Source of the DNA: SLQH01 sp964612995
GTDB taxonomy: Bacteria > Planctomycetota > UBA11346
DNA: 48,923 bases
Assembly (NCBI GenBank): GCA_964612995.1
Contig: CAZTGE010000012.1
Location: forward strand, 1-48,923
Reading direction: 5' to 3'
Both the position numbers and the translations under genes were made by a program. The number at the start of each line of letters is the position of its first letter. The stretch's first letter is position 1. This document shows positions 9,980-17,815 of the stretch, piece by piece. The notes under the pieces were generated by a model. It made no database searches, was not told the origin of the DNA, and was given only the letters and a program-made list of their open reading frames with translations.

Positions 9980-11170
9980 GTGAGGCCGAGCGAGGACACA
10001 TTCACTGGCGGTGTTTTCCATCCCGACATCCCCGACGGGCGTGCCGGGGCGACGATCGAACTCCACCCGTCCACGCTGGTCGCCACCACCGCCGACGGCT
10101 CGCGTCATCAGCTGCGCTACGATGCCTGCAGTGTGCGCGTCGGCGGGGCCAGCGGGCGGATGGTGTTCTGCCGCACGCCGGATGAGCGATTGACCATCTT
10201 CTGCGAAGACAAGCGCTTCCTCGCCGCCCTGCGCGACGCCGCCGGCGGCATCCTCGACGAACCGCTCGCCGTCGCCAGTGCAGACAAGCGCCGCGGCGAC
10301 CGGCGCAGCCGCCACCTGATACTCGCCCTGGTCGTCGGCTTCCTGCTGCTGCTCGTCGGTGGCTACTTCGCCATCGTCGCCGCCGGCAAGGCCGCGATCC
10401 GCGCCGCACCGCCCTCGATCGACAAGCGCATCGGCGAGCTGGCCATGTCGCAGATGGATTTCGGCGGCCCCGAACTCGAGGACCCGACGGTGGTCGATCC
10501 GCTCGACGCGCTGATCGCGCGGCTCGACGCCATCGATCCCGAGGACCCCTTCGACTACCGTCTGACGGTGATCGAGGCCGACACACTCAACGCCTTCGCC
10601 CTGCCCGGCGGGCACATCGCGATCTACACCGGACTGCTCGAGACCGCCGAGACCCCCGAACAGGTCGCCGGAGTCCTGGCCCACGAGATCGCCCACGTGC
10701 GCGAACGCCACGGCATCCAGGGCGTCGCCCGCTCGCTCGGGCTGGTGGTCGCGATCCAGGTGCTCATCGGCGACGCTGGCGGCCTGGCCGCCCTCGCCGC
10801 GGAGTTCGGCCGTTTCGCCGCCCAGAACGCCTACAGCCGCGACCAGGAGGCCGACAGCGACCGCCTCGCCATCGAACGCCTCCACGCCGCGGGCATCGAC
10901 CCCGCCGGCCTGGCCGGGTTCTTCCTGCTGCTCGAGGCCGAGGCCGCGGGCCCGGAAGTGCCGGCCTGGTTCAGCACCCACCCCCAAAACGCCGAGCGTA
11001 TCGCCGCGATCCGCGAACAGGTCGCCGCGCTGCCGCCGCGCGACTACAGCCCCGCCATCCCCCCCGCCGCATGGACCGCCCTGCGTGCAGCCCTCGGCGA
11101 GGAACCGGCATCGGAACCACCCCCTGCACCACAGACCGAGGAGACCAGCGATGGACGTGACGATCGCTGA
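9980..11170 (+). CDS. membrane-anchored M48 family zinc metalloprotease with N-terminal DUF7092-like domain
   Basis: A 396-residue predicted zinc protease. Residues 1-100 form a beta-rich, PH-like module (begins near GGVFHPDIPDGRAG) like the DUF7092 domain seen before M48 peptidases. A single strong membrane helix lies at about 113-136 (LILALVVGFLLLLVGGYFAI). The M48 domain has HEIAH (His235, Glu236, His239) and the third zinc ligand Glu290 in RDQEADS, so it should be active, facing the periplasm or outer face. The C-terminus is Pro/Glu-rich. A GTG start is chosen because the frame upstream has no family-like sequence and runs through a repeat. Its last 20 bases overlap the first AIM24 gene, so it heads a four-gene operon and may process or regulate those proteins. 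Confidence 0.85.
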   Translation: MRPSEDTFTGGVFHPDIPDGRAGATIELHPSTLVATTADGSRHQLRYDACSVRVGGASGRMVFCRTPDERLTIFCEDKRFLAALRDAAGGILDEPLAVASADKRRGDRRSRHLILALVVGFLLLLVGGYFAIVAAGKAAIRAAPPSIDKRIGELAMSQMDFGGPELEDPTVVDPLDALIARLDAIDPEDPFDYRLTVIEADTLNAFALPGGHIAIYTGLLETAETPEQVAGVLAHEIAHVRERHGIQGVARSLGLVVAIQVLIGDAGGLAALAAEFGRFAAQNAYSRDQEADSDRLAIERLHAAGIDPAGLAGFFLLLEAEAAGPEVPAWFSTHPQNAERIAAIREQVAALPPRDYSPAIPPAAWTALRAALGEEPASEPPPAPQTEETSDGRDDR

Positions 11171-11807
11171 CCGGCCCTCGTTCGCCAACATCCGCGTGCG
11201 CATGGCGCCGGGCGATACGATCGTCGCCGAAGCGGATGCGATGGCGAGCATGGACGCCGGCATTCAATCGAAATGTCGCTTCAACGGCGGCCCCTTCTCC
11301 GCCATCGCACGCCGGCTGTTCGGCAAGGAGAGCCTGTTCGTCAACCACTTCACCGCCGAGCAGGCGGGGGAGCTGGTGCTGACCCAGGCGCTGCCCGGCG
11401 ACATCGAGTGCATCGAACTCAAGGGCACCACGCTCTATCTCCAGCCCGGCGCCTTCATCGCCTGCGAACCGGGCGTCAAACTGCGCCTCGGCTACGCCGG
11501 CATCAGCAGCTGGTTCGGCGCCGAAGGCCTGTTCCGACTCAAGCTCTCCGGCAACGGACGGGTCTGGTTCGGCGCCTATGGGGGTATCTTCGCCCGCGAG
11601 GTCGGCGACGAATACGTCGTCGATACCGGGCACCTGGTCGGCTACGAACCCGGCGTCAAGCTCAAGGTCGGGATGTCCGGCGGGATCTTCTCCAGCCTGT
11701 TCAGCGGTGAAGGGCTGGTGACCAGGGTGCGTGGCCCGGGGCGGATCTACATGCAATCGCGTGCCTTCGGCGGGCTGGTCGCGTGGACCAACAGCCATCT
11801 GCGTTGA
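11151..11807 (+). CDS. AIM24 family protein (TIGR00266/DUF124), paralogue 1
   Basis: A 218-residue all-beta protein of the AIM24 family, named for a yeast mitochondrial inner-membrane protein; the bacterial function is unsettled. Family marks include SLFVNHFTA near residue 62, GAEGLFRLKLSGNG, and VDTGHLVGYEPGVKLKVG. No signal peptide or membrane helix. The ATG has GAGGAG seven bases upstream and lies inside the end of the M48 gene, so the two are probably translated together. It is the most divergent of the three copies: it has FGAYGGIFAREVG where copies 2 and 3 share NSFGAI. Confidence 0.88.
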   Translation: MDVTIADRPSFANIRVRMAPGDTIVAEADAMASMDAGIQSKCRFNGGPFSAIARRLFGKESLFVNHFTAEQAGELVLTQALPGDIECIELKGTTLYLQPGAFIACEPGVKLRLGYAGISSWFGAEGLFRLKLSGNGRVWFGAYGGIFAREVGDEYVVDTGHLVGYEPGVKLKVGMSGGIFSSLFSGEGLVTRVRGPGRIYMQSRAFGGLVAWTNSHLR

Positions 11808-11819
11808 GGAGGAACCGGC

Positions 11820-12500
11820 ATGGACATCGACATCCAGGCGCGTCCGGCGGCCTCCGTGGCCCGGATCACCCTCGCGGCGAACGAGACCGTGACCTGCGAG
11901 GTCGGCGGCATGATCGCCATGGATCCGGGGATCACGGTCCAAACCACGACCCGCAAAAAGGGCGGCGGCGGCCTGCTCAAGGGCCTCAAGCGCATGCTCG
12001 GCGGCGAGAACCTGTTCCTCAACCATTTCACCGCGGGCGGCGACAACCAGACGCTCTACGTCGGGCCGCAGCTGCTCGGCGACGTGGTCAATCACCCGCT
12101 GACCGGCGGCACGATGATCGTCCAGGGCTCCAGCTGGCTCGCCTCGGCTGCCGACATCGAGATCGATGCCAGCTGGCAGGGCCTGGGCAAGGCGCTGTTC
12201 AGCGGCGAGGGCATGTTCTGGGTCAAGTGCAGCGGCACCGGACCGCTGCTGTTCAATAGTTTCGGCGCGATCTACTCCGTCGACGTCGACGGCGACTACA
12301 CGGTCGATACCGGTCACATCGTCGCCTTCGAGGACACGCTCCAATTCCGTATCGGCAAGGCGTCCAAGAGCCTGATCGGCAGCTTCCTCGGCGGCGAAGG
12401 GCTGGTGTGCAAATTCTCCGGCCAGGGCCGCCTCTACTGCCAGAGCCACAACCCGCCCAGCTTCGGCAAGCTGCTCGGCCCCAAGCTGAAGCCGCGCTGA
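11820..12500 (+). CDS. AIM24 family protein (TIGR00266/DUF124), paralogue 2
   Basis: A 226-residue second tandem copy. It has a lysine/glycine-rich stretch (RKKGGGGLLKGLKRML) before the family motif NLFLNHFTAGG, then GEGMFWVKCSGTGPLLFNSFGAI and YTVDTGHIVAFEDTL, ending with a GGEGLVCKFSGQGR core. The strong GAGGAGG ribosome site overlaps the stop codon of copy 1, leaving a 12-base gap, so expression is coupled. Soluble by appearance. The basic glycine-rich segment is absent from copy 1 and could bind membrane lipid or act as a linker; that is inference. Confidence 0.88.
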   Translation: MDIDIQARPAASVARITLAANETVTCEVGGMIAMDPGITVQTTTRKKGGGGLLKGLKRMLGGENLFLNHFTAGGDNQTLYVGPQLLGDVVNHPLTGGTMIVQGSSWLASAADIEIDASWQGLGKALFSGEGMFWVKCSGTGPLLFNSFGAIYSVDVDGDYTVDTGHIVAFEDTLQFRIGKASKSLIGSFLGGEGLVCKFSGQGRLYCQSHNPPSFGKLLGPKLKPR

Positions 12501-12510
12501 GGAGACCGAC

Positions 12511-13212
12511 ATGAGCACGCTCGCACACGAGATCACCCAACGTCCCGATTTCGCGATGGTCACCGTCAAGCTCGAGGCCGATCAGCAGGTCTTCGCCGAG
12601 CCGGCGGCCATGGCCGCGATGGATGCGAACATCCACATGAAGGCCGGCTTCAAGGGCGGCTTCAAGGCCACGCTCGGCCGCGCGTTCGGCGGCGAGAGCA
12701 TGATCGTCAACACCTTCACCGCCAAGGAGGGCCCCGGCGAAGTGGTGTTCGCCGCCGGCACTCCCGGCGACGCGGTGCACTACCCGCTCAACGGCAGCAC
12801 CCTCTACCTCCAACGCGGCGCCTACATGGCCAACAGCGACGGGGTCGAGATCAGCGGCAAATGGCAGGGCGCGAAGGGCTTCTTCTCCGGCGAAGGCCTG
12901 GTTCTGCTCAAGGCCAGCGGTACCGGCGATGTGTTCTTCAACAGCTTCGGCGCGATCCTCGAGGTCGATGTGGCCGAGGCCGGATACATCGTCGACACCG
13001 GCTACATCGTCGCCTTCGAAGATACCCTCGACTACAAGATCCGCATGGTCCCCGGCATGTCCACCGGCGGCAAGCTCAAGAGCTTCCTCTTCGGCGGCGA
13101 AGGTCTGGTCTGTGAATTCTCCGGCCACGGCCGGGTGTGGATCCAGACCCGCGCCGCGGGGCCGTTCCTGAATTGGACCCACCCCTTCCGGCCGACGCGC
13201 AACAACAACTGA
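12511..13212 (+). CDS. AIM24 family protein (TIGR00266/DUF124), paralogue 3
   Basis: A 233-residue third copy with the same core: SMIVNTFTAKEG, GEGLVLLKASGTGDVFFNSFGAI, YIVDTGYIVAFEDTLDYKI and GGEGLVCEFSGHGRVWIQTR. It is closer to copy 2 than to copy 1 by these blocks. Start ATG follows GAGGAGACCGAC, again touching the previous stop. It ends the operon; the next gene is on the opposite strand 48 bases away with no obvious terminator between. Three different rather than identical copies suggest a heteromeric assembly or graded specialisation. Confidence 0.88.
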   Translation: MSTLAHEITQRPDFAMVTVKLEADQQVFAEPAAMAAMDANIHMKAGFKGGFKATLGRAFGGESMIVNTFTAKEGPGEVVFAAGTPGDAVHYPLNGSTLYLQRGAYMANSDGVEISGKWQGAKGFFSGEGLVLLKASGTGDVFFNSFGAILEVDVAEAGYIVDTGYIVAFEDTLDYKIRMVPGMSTGGKLKSFLFGGEGLVCEFSGHGRVWIQTRAAGPFLNWTHPFRPTRNNN

Positions 13213-13260
13213 AACGATCCGGCCCGCCAGTAGCACCAGTCACTGACGTGGTGGAGGACC

Positions 13261-13509
13261 TCACCCGCCCTCGATCTGGCGCACGCGCCGCAGGATGTCT
13301 TCGAGGCCGTTGCATTTGACCTCGTAGACGCTGGCCATCATCCGGCCCAGGCGCCCCGGCGGCCAGCCCTGTTGTTTGAACCACACCAGGTAGGCCTCTG
13401 GCAGCTCGCTCAGATAGGTGCCCTTGTGCTTGCCGTAGGGCATGCGGTAGCGGGCCATGGCCACCAGCGTGTCGGGGTCGAGGCGCTGATCGGCAGGCCG
13501 GGGATTCAC
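13261..13509 (-). CDS. DUF3820 family protein
   Basis: An 82-residue protein matching the DUF3820 family: LDPDTLVAMARYRMPYGKHK, then ELPEAYLVWFKQQGWPPG and LGRMMASVYEVKCNGLE. The family is small, soluble and of unknown biochemical role; some members lie next to or within DNA-processing proteins. The GTG start gives a GTGA overlap with the stop of the gene upstream, the same coupling style seen elsewhere in this window; an in-frame ATG seven codons earlier (13530) is an alternative. No ribosome site is evident for either, which fits coupling. Confidence 0.8.
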   Translation of the reverse strand: MNPRPADQRLDPDTLVAMARYRMPYGKHKGTYLSELPEAYLVWFKQQGWPPGRLGRMMASVYEVKCNGLEDILRRVRQIEGG

Positions 13510-13778
13510 AGCCACAGATTCACGTACCATTCGAGCGGCTGCTCGAGGAAGGTATGGTCGTGCAGCCAGACGACCGGGGCATAGAAACGCTCCAGGGCCG
13601 CGTGGTCATCGTCGGGCCTGGCTGCAGCACACCTGGCCACCGGGCCGATGCTCAGCACGTAGAGCAGCGGGAGCAGGAGGACGATGGTCGTCGTCACCAG
13701 CACCCGGGTGCCGCCGCGGCTCCGCTTTCCGTCAGTGGCCCGTTCACCTCGTTGTGCTGATGCGCTCGCTGCGCCCAT
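13506..13778 (-). CDS. small single-pass membrane protein, unknown
   Basis: A 90-residue frame with a basic N-terminus, one strong hydrophobic helix (VLVTTTIVLLLPLLYVLSIG) at about 26-45, and a short extracytoplasmic tail containing ALERFYAPVVWLHDHT and ending LEWYVNLWL. The ATG is chosen because AGGAGG lies eight bases before it; a further ATG 16 codons upstream has no such site. I recall similar short proteins with the pattern FYAPVVWL as conserved hypotheticals, but no function is known to me. It overlaps the DUF3820 gene by four bases and is therefore probably co-translated. Confidence 0.6.
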   Translation of the reverse strand: MGAASASAQRGERATDGKRSRGGTRVLVTTTIVLLLPLLYVLSIGPVARCAAARPDDDHAALERFYAPVVWLHDHTFLEQPLEWYVNLWL

Positions 13779-13962
13779 AGCCGGCTCCTCCTGCAGCCCA
13801 CGCACCGTCGCCGCGCGCTCGGACATGTCCCCGACGCTACGCCCGACCCGCGATGCGGCAATCGGCGACGGCAGCGCGCCCCGCGCGGCGGGCGCTTCCG
13901 TCGCCGTCCGTGAGCGCTAGCGTGCCGAGCGCGGCCGGGAGCCGCATCGACGGAGCCTGACG

Positions 13963-14646
13963 ATGAAGCCGTGGGTATGTATCGACAGCGCGGCAGTACC
14001 CGGCGGCGGCGAACTGCACCTGTGGCAGCACGTAACGGGTTTCGCGATCCGCGCCGGACCGCACGAACTGATGAACAGCCGCGCCCATGCCTCGGAAGAT
14101 GCCCTGGCGGACCTCGCGCGTGAACGTCAGGGCCCCCGGCCCCGCGCGCACATCCTGATCGGCGGACTGGGCATGGGCTTCACGGCGGCGGCGGCCTTGC
14201 GCGACCTGGACGCCGAGAGCCGGATCACGGTGGCGGAGCTCGTGCCGGCGGTGGTGGAATGGAACCGCGGGCCGCTCGCGGCGCTCAACGGCCATGTGCT
14301 CGAAGACCCACGGGTCCACCTCGTGCTCGACGACGTGGCCGCGCTCATGCGCGGTCATCGCGCGACCTACGATCAGATCCTGCTGGATATCGACAACGGC
14401 CCGGCCGGCCTCTGCACCGGAACCAACGACTGGCACTACAGCCCGGCCGGGCTGGCCTGCGCCCACGCGGCTCTACGAGAGGGCGGGATCCTGGCCGTGT
14501 GGTCGGCGGTGCCGGACGCCGCCTTCACCGCGCGCCTGCAACGCGCCGGCTTCACGGTCACGCTCGCCCGCGTCCGCGCCCACGGCGGGCGTGGCGCCCA
14601 TCACCACATCTGGCTCGCGGCGCGGTCGGACGACGGCAGCTCATGA
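13963..14646 (+). CDS. spermidine synthase-like SAM-fold protein
   Basis: A 227-residue protein of the class I methyltransferase fold, closest to the spermine/spermidine synthase group. Motif I is HILIGGLGMGFTAAAAL (about 62-78), the acidic end of strand 2 is VAELVPAVVEW, and the motif IV region is QILLDIDNGP. The short N-terminal beta part includes ELMNSRAHASEDALAD, which replaces the usual substrate-loop sequence. True polyamine synthases are near 280-300 residues and have a longer N-terminal sheet, so the exact substrate is uncertain; a general SAM-dependent methyltransferase is possible. Start ATG follows GGAGCCTGACG. It converges on a hypothetical gene 25 bases away. Confidence 0.7.
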   Translation: MKPWVCIDSAAVPGGGELHLWQHVTGFAIRAGPHELMNSRAHASEDALADLARERQGPRPRAHILIGGLGMGFTAAAALRDLDAESRITVAELVPAVVEWNRGPLAALNGHVLEDPRVHLVLDDVAALMRGHRATYDQILLDIDNGPAGLCTGTNDWHYSPAGLACAHAALREGGILAVWSAVPDAAFTARLQRAGFTVTLARVRAHGGRGAHHHIWLAARSDDGSS

Positions 14647-14671
14647 CCCGGAACCGGGCGGGCCAGCGCCA

Positions 14672-15085
14672 TCAGTGCAGCGCGAAGAACCCAGGCGTGT
14701 AGTCGCTACGCACCACCCGGCCGCTCGGGACCTGACGCACGATCCAGTTCTCGACCACCACGTCGTTGAGGCGCGACTGCTCGTATTTGGTCAACAGGAA
14801 GCGCAGCAGGCTGCGGACGTTGAACTCGAACGGCGAGCGTTGTGAGCGGTTGATGATCACCGTGCGCCCGGAATTGCGGGCGGTGAACTCGACCTCGTGG
14901 TGGTAGAGCGAGTAGGACCAGGGCTCGCCGGCGATCTCGATGTGCGACCGGTTCTCTTCATCGAAGGGCGAGCGCTCCGCCTGCAGGACCTCGGGGTTGT
15001 CCTCGAGCCAGGCGAACAAGGCGAACTGGTGGGCGATGAGATCGTTGAGGTCGGCGACGCTGATCACGAGGAGCGAGTGTACCAT
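14672..15085 (-). CDS. conserved-looking hypothetical protein
   Basis: A 137-residue soluble mixed alpha/beta protein without signal or membrane segment. It starts MVHSLLVISVADLNDLIAHQ, has many aromatic and acidic residues, and includes HIEIAGEPWSYSLYHHEVEF and LLRFLLTKYEQSRLNDVVVE. I do not recognise a family. Coding sense is better than for the opposite strand: hydrophobic residues alternate as in real domains. The ATG is the first that excludes an arginine-rich upstream extension. The 247-base gap to divergent rlmN holds a 9-bp inverted repeat (CGGCGCCAG at 15270-15278 with CTGGCGCCG at 15298-15306) and nothing else that I can name. Confidence 0.55.
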   Translation of the reverse strand: MVHSLLVISVADLNDLIAHQFALFAWLEDNPEVLQAERSPFDEENRSHIEIAGEPWSYSLYHHEVEFTARNSGRTVIINRSQRSPFEFNVRSLLRFLLTKYEQSRLNDVVVENWIVRQVPSGRVVRSDYTPGFFALH

Positions 15086-15332
15086 TCTCGCCCCGGCTGA
15101 GAAGACCGGGCCAGGCGCGCTTGCACGGCCGCACAGCAGCGGCGCGCCGCATTGCAGTGATGCGCCGGGGCAGCTCGATGCCGGCACGATCCGTCGTACG
15201 AGGAAGCCGCGAACCGCGACCGAGGAGCGCGAGGGCCGCGCAGCGGGCGGACGCGGGGATCCGAAGCGGCGGCGCCAGACAGCGCACCAGAGCCCCCCTG
15301 GCGCCGGGGCAGCGGGGCGTAGCCTGTGGGCG

Positions 15333-16385
15333 ATGCACACCCGTAGCGCCATCGCTGGACTGAGAGCCGACGAGCTCGCCGCCATCGCGGCCGCGGAGCT
15401 GCCGCGGGGCGCCGGTCGTGCACGCGAGCTCTACCGCCTGGCCATGCGCAGCGGCCGCTTCGATCCGCAGGCGGTGGAGATGGGGGCCACCGCCCGCGCC
15501 GCCTGGCGCGAACGCTTCCACTTCGACCTGCCGGTGGTGGACCACGTGGTCAGCGAGCCCTGCCCGGAGGCGCCCGGGCAGAGCACGGCCAAGGCGGTGC
15601 TGCGCGCTGCCGACGGCCACTGCTTCGAGAGCGTCCACCTGCCCATGGGCCGGGGTCGGCACACCCTGTGCGTTTCGACCCAGGTCGGCTGCCGCATGGG
15701 CTGCGCCTTCTGCCAGACCGCACGCATGGGCCTGCGACGCCAGCTGACCGCCGCCGAGATCGTCGGCCAGGTGCTGGTCGCACGCCACGTCCTCGGCTGG
15801 CCGATCCGCAACGTGGTGTTCATGGGCATGGGCGAACCCCTCGACAATTGGGACCAGCTGCGTCAGGCCCTGCTGGTGCTCACCGAGCGCAGCGGCTGCA
15901 CGTTCGCCCACGACCGGCTGACCGTCTGCACCGTCGGCCAGGCCGCCGGCATCCGCCGGCTGGCCACGCTCGGCTGGAAGCGGCTCGGGCTGTCGATCAG
16001 TCTCAATGCCGCCGACGACGCCCTGCGCGCCCGGCTGATGCCGGCGACCCGCGGGACCGCGCTCGCGCAGCTGCAGAGCGAACTGGTCGCCTATCGCCCG
16101 CGGACCAACTTCGCCTTCGGCATCAACTACTGTCTCCTGCCGGGCATCAACGACCTCCCCGACGTGGAGCACGCCATCGCCGCCTTCTGTGCCCCGCTCG
16201 GCCGCTGCCTGGTCAACGTCATCCCCTACAACCCCGGCACCGAACCGCTGACCCGGGCGCCGCACGACGACGAGACCATCGCCTTCACCGAGCGCCTGCG
16301 CGCCGCCGGCTGCGCCGTCCGCCACCGGGTGACCAAGGGCCGCTCGGTGATGGCCGGCTGCGGCCAGCTGGGCCAGGCCGGCTGA
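15333..16385 (+). CDS. rlmN: 23S rRNA A2503 methyltransferase, RlmN-type radical SAM enzyme
   Basis: Methylates C2 of A2503 in 23S rRNA (and A37 in some tRNAs) by radical SAM chemistry. The 350-residue product has the cluster motif CRMGCAFC (Cys120, Cys124, Cys127), the preceding Cys113 in TLCVSTQVG, and C-terminal Cys343 in AGCGQLG, the residue that carries the methyl group. MGMGEPLDN and NVIPYNPG are also present. Where most RlmN proteins read FCSTA, this has FCQTA, so it belongs to a divergent branch, and Cfr-like activity cannot be excluded from sequence alone. The ATG has no clear ribosome site. Confidence 0.88.
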   Translation: MHTRSAIAGLRADELAAIAAAELPRGAGRARELYRLAMRSGRFDPQAVEMGATARAAWRERFHFDLPVVDHVVSEPCPEAPGQSTAKAVLRAADGHCFESVHLPMGRGRHTLCVSTQVGCRMGCAFCQTARMGLRRQLTAAEIVGQVLVARHVLGWPIRNVVFMGMGEPLDNWDQLRQALLVLTERSGCTFAHDRLTVCTVGQAAGIRRLATLGWKRLGLSISLNAADDALRARLMPATRGTALAQLQSELVAYRPRTNFAFGINYCLLPGINDLPDVEHAIAAFCAPLGRCLVNVIPYNPGTEPLTRAPHDDETIAFTERLRAAGCAVRHRVTKGRSVMAGCGQLGQAG

Positions 16386-16402
16386 ACGCAGATCGCGCCC
16401 CC

Positions 16403-17815
16403 TCAGTCCGCCGGCAACGCGCTCCCACCGCCCTGGAGCCGATCGCGCAGCGCTGCAGGATCGATGTCACCCACCGCACCATCGCTTTCGCAGGCGAGCA
16501 CGGCGGCTTCGCCGGCGGCTTCGCCGAGCTGGTTGCAGCAGACCATCACCCGTACCGCGCCGAAGGCACCGGCATCGGCGTCGAGCGCTCGCCCGGCGAC
16601 CAGAAGGTTGGCAGACCCCATCGGAACCATGCTGCGATAGGGGATGCGGTAGAAGGTGGCCGGTGGCGGATCGTCGGGTCCACGCCAACTGCCGTTCTGA
16701 CACCGGCCATCGGCGTCGATCACCTGTTCGCGACCATCGAGGTAGCGGAAGGTGATGCCGCCGCTGCCCTGATGATGGAGATCGACGCGGTAGGTCGCCA
16801 CGGCTACGGTATCAGGATAGTCGCGCCCGCGCAGCAGATCGTGTTCGGCCAGCCGATGCCGGCAGACCGCCTGTCGTGTAGCGCGAACCCCGGTGTGCGA
16901 TGCCAGGCCCAACAGGGCGACCGGATCACGTAGTTCTCCGGTACGCTCTGCGCGACGCGCCAGGATGCGCGTGACGCGCGCGATCTGTTCGCGCCCGGCG
17001 ATCTCGGCCCGGGTCAGATCGTCGGCATCGCTGCAATCGACCCCGTGGACCCGGGTGCCGAAGACCGCGCTCACCTGCTCGGCGCCGGGCAGGTGGCTGT
17101 GCCAGAGGAAGCCGCGTTCCAGGTGATCCGGATCGGCCGGGTCGCGCACGCAGGCGCCGAGGTCGAAGGTCGGATCGGCGTGTTCCATTGCCGCGATGCC
17201 CTGGAACAACGCGGCGGTGGTCGGCGGCTGCAACACGGCGTGGCGCCAGGTCGGCAGCCCCGCGCGATGGACCACCTCGGCGTTGCCGGTGGCGTCGATG
17301 AACTGCCGTGCGGTGATCGCGCGCCGTCCGCTGGCGTCCTCGATGATCACGGCCCGGATCCGGCCATCCGGGTCGCCGTGGGTGGCAACGGCCCGCGCGT
17401 GGAGGAAGGGACGGATCGGCAGATCCGCGATCAGGGCATCGAGCTCCAGAGTCAGCTCGGCCGGATTGAAGAAGGCGCCGGCGTCGGCATCGGTGCGCCG
17501 GCGGCGGGTGACCGCACCACGCCGCTCGAGGCGGTCGAGCATCTCGGCAGTCAACCCGGCGACGATCTGCCGCTCACCAGTGGTGTCGTAGAGCGAGTGC
17601 CAGATGTTGACCAGACCGGCGGTGGCAGTGCCGCCGAAGCGGTTCTGGTGCTCGATCACCGCCACGCGCAGCCCGCGCCGTGCGGCGCGCACGGCCGCGA
17701 ACAAACCACTGCAACTGCCGCCGATGACACAGCAGTCGCAGTCGTGGGCCACGGGGATCGCGCGCGCGGGCTCGGTGATGGTCATCTGTGTCGCTCCGGA
17801 TTGTGCTACGTTCAT
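16403..17815 (-). CDS. FAD-dependent oxidoreductase (FAD_oxidored family), second of pair
   Basis: A 470-residue flavoprotein. The N-terminal dinucleotide fold reads CCVIGGSCSGLFAAVRAARRG, a GGS variant of the usual GGG pattern, followed by VAVIEHQNRFGGTATAG. DATGNAEVVHRAG and the C-terminal LLVAGRALDADAGAFGAVRV complete the FAD_oxidored layout. Family members are widespread in planctomycetes and relatives, and their substrates are mostly unknown, though many sit in sugar loci. Its ATG overlaps the stop of the preceding oxidoreductase as ATGA, so the two are translationally coupled. The two proteins are paralogous: both share IPYR then VP, and LLVAGR in the same order. Confidence 0.82.
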   Translation of the reverse strand: MNVAQSGATQMTITEPARAIPVAHDCDCCVIGGSCSGLFAAVRAARRGLRVAVIEHQNRFGGTATAGLVNIWHSLYDTTGERQIVAGLTAEMLDRLERRGAVTRRRRTDADAGAFFNPAELTLELDALIADLPIRPFLHARAVATHGDPDGRIRAVIIEDASGRRAITARQFIDATGNAEVVHRAGLPTWRHAVLQPPTTAALFQGIAAMEHADPTFDLGACVRDPADPDHLERGFLWHSHLPGAEQVSAVFGTRVHGVDCSDADDLTRAEIAGREQIARVTRILARRAERTGELRDPVALLGLASHTGVRATRQAVCRHRLAEHDLLRGRDYPDTVAVATYRVDLHHQGSGGITFRYLDGREQVIDADGRCQNGSWRGPDDPPPATFYRIPYRSMVPMGSANLLVAGRALDADAGAFGAVRVMVCCNQLGEAAGEAAVLACESDGAVGDIDPAALRDRLQGGGSALPAD

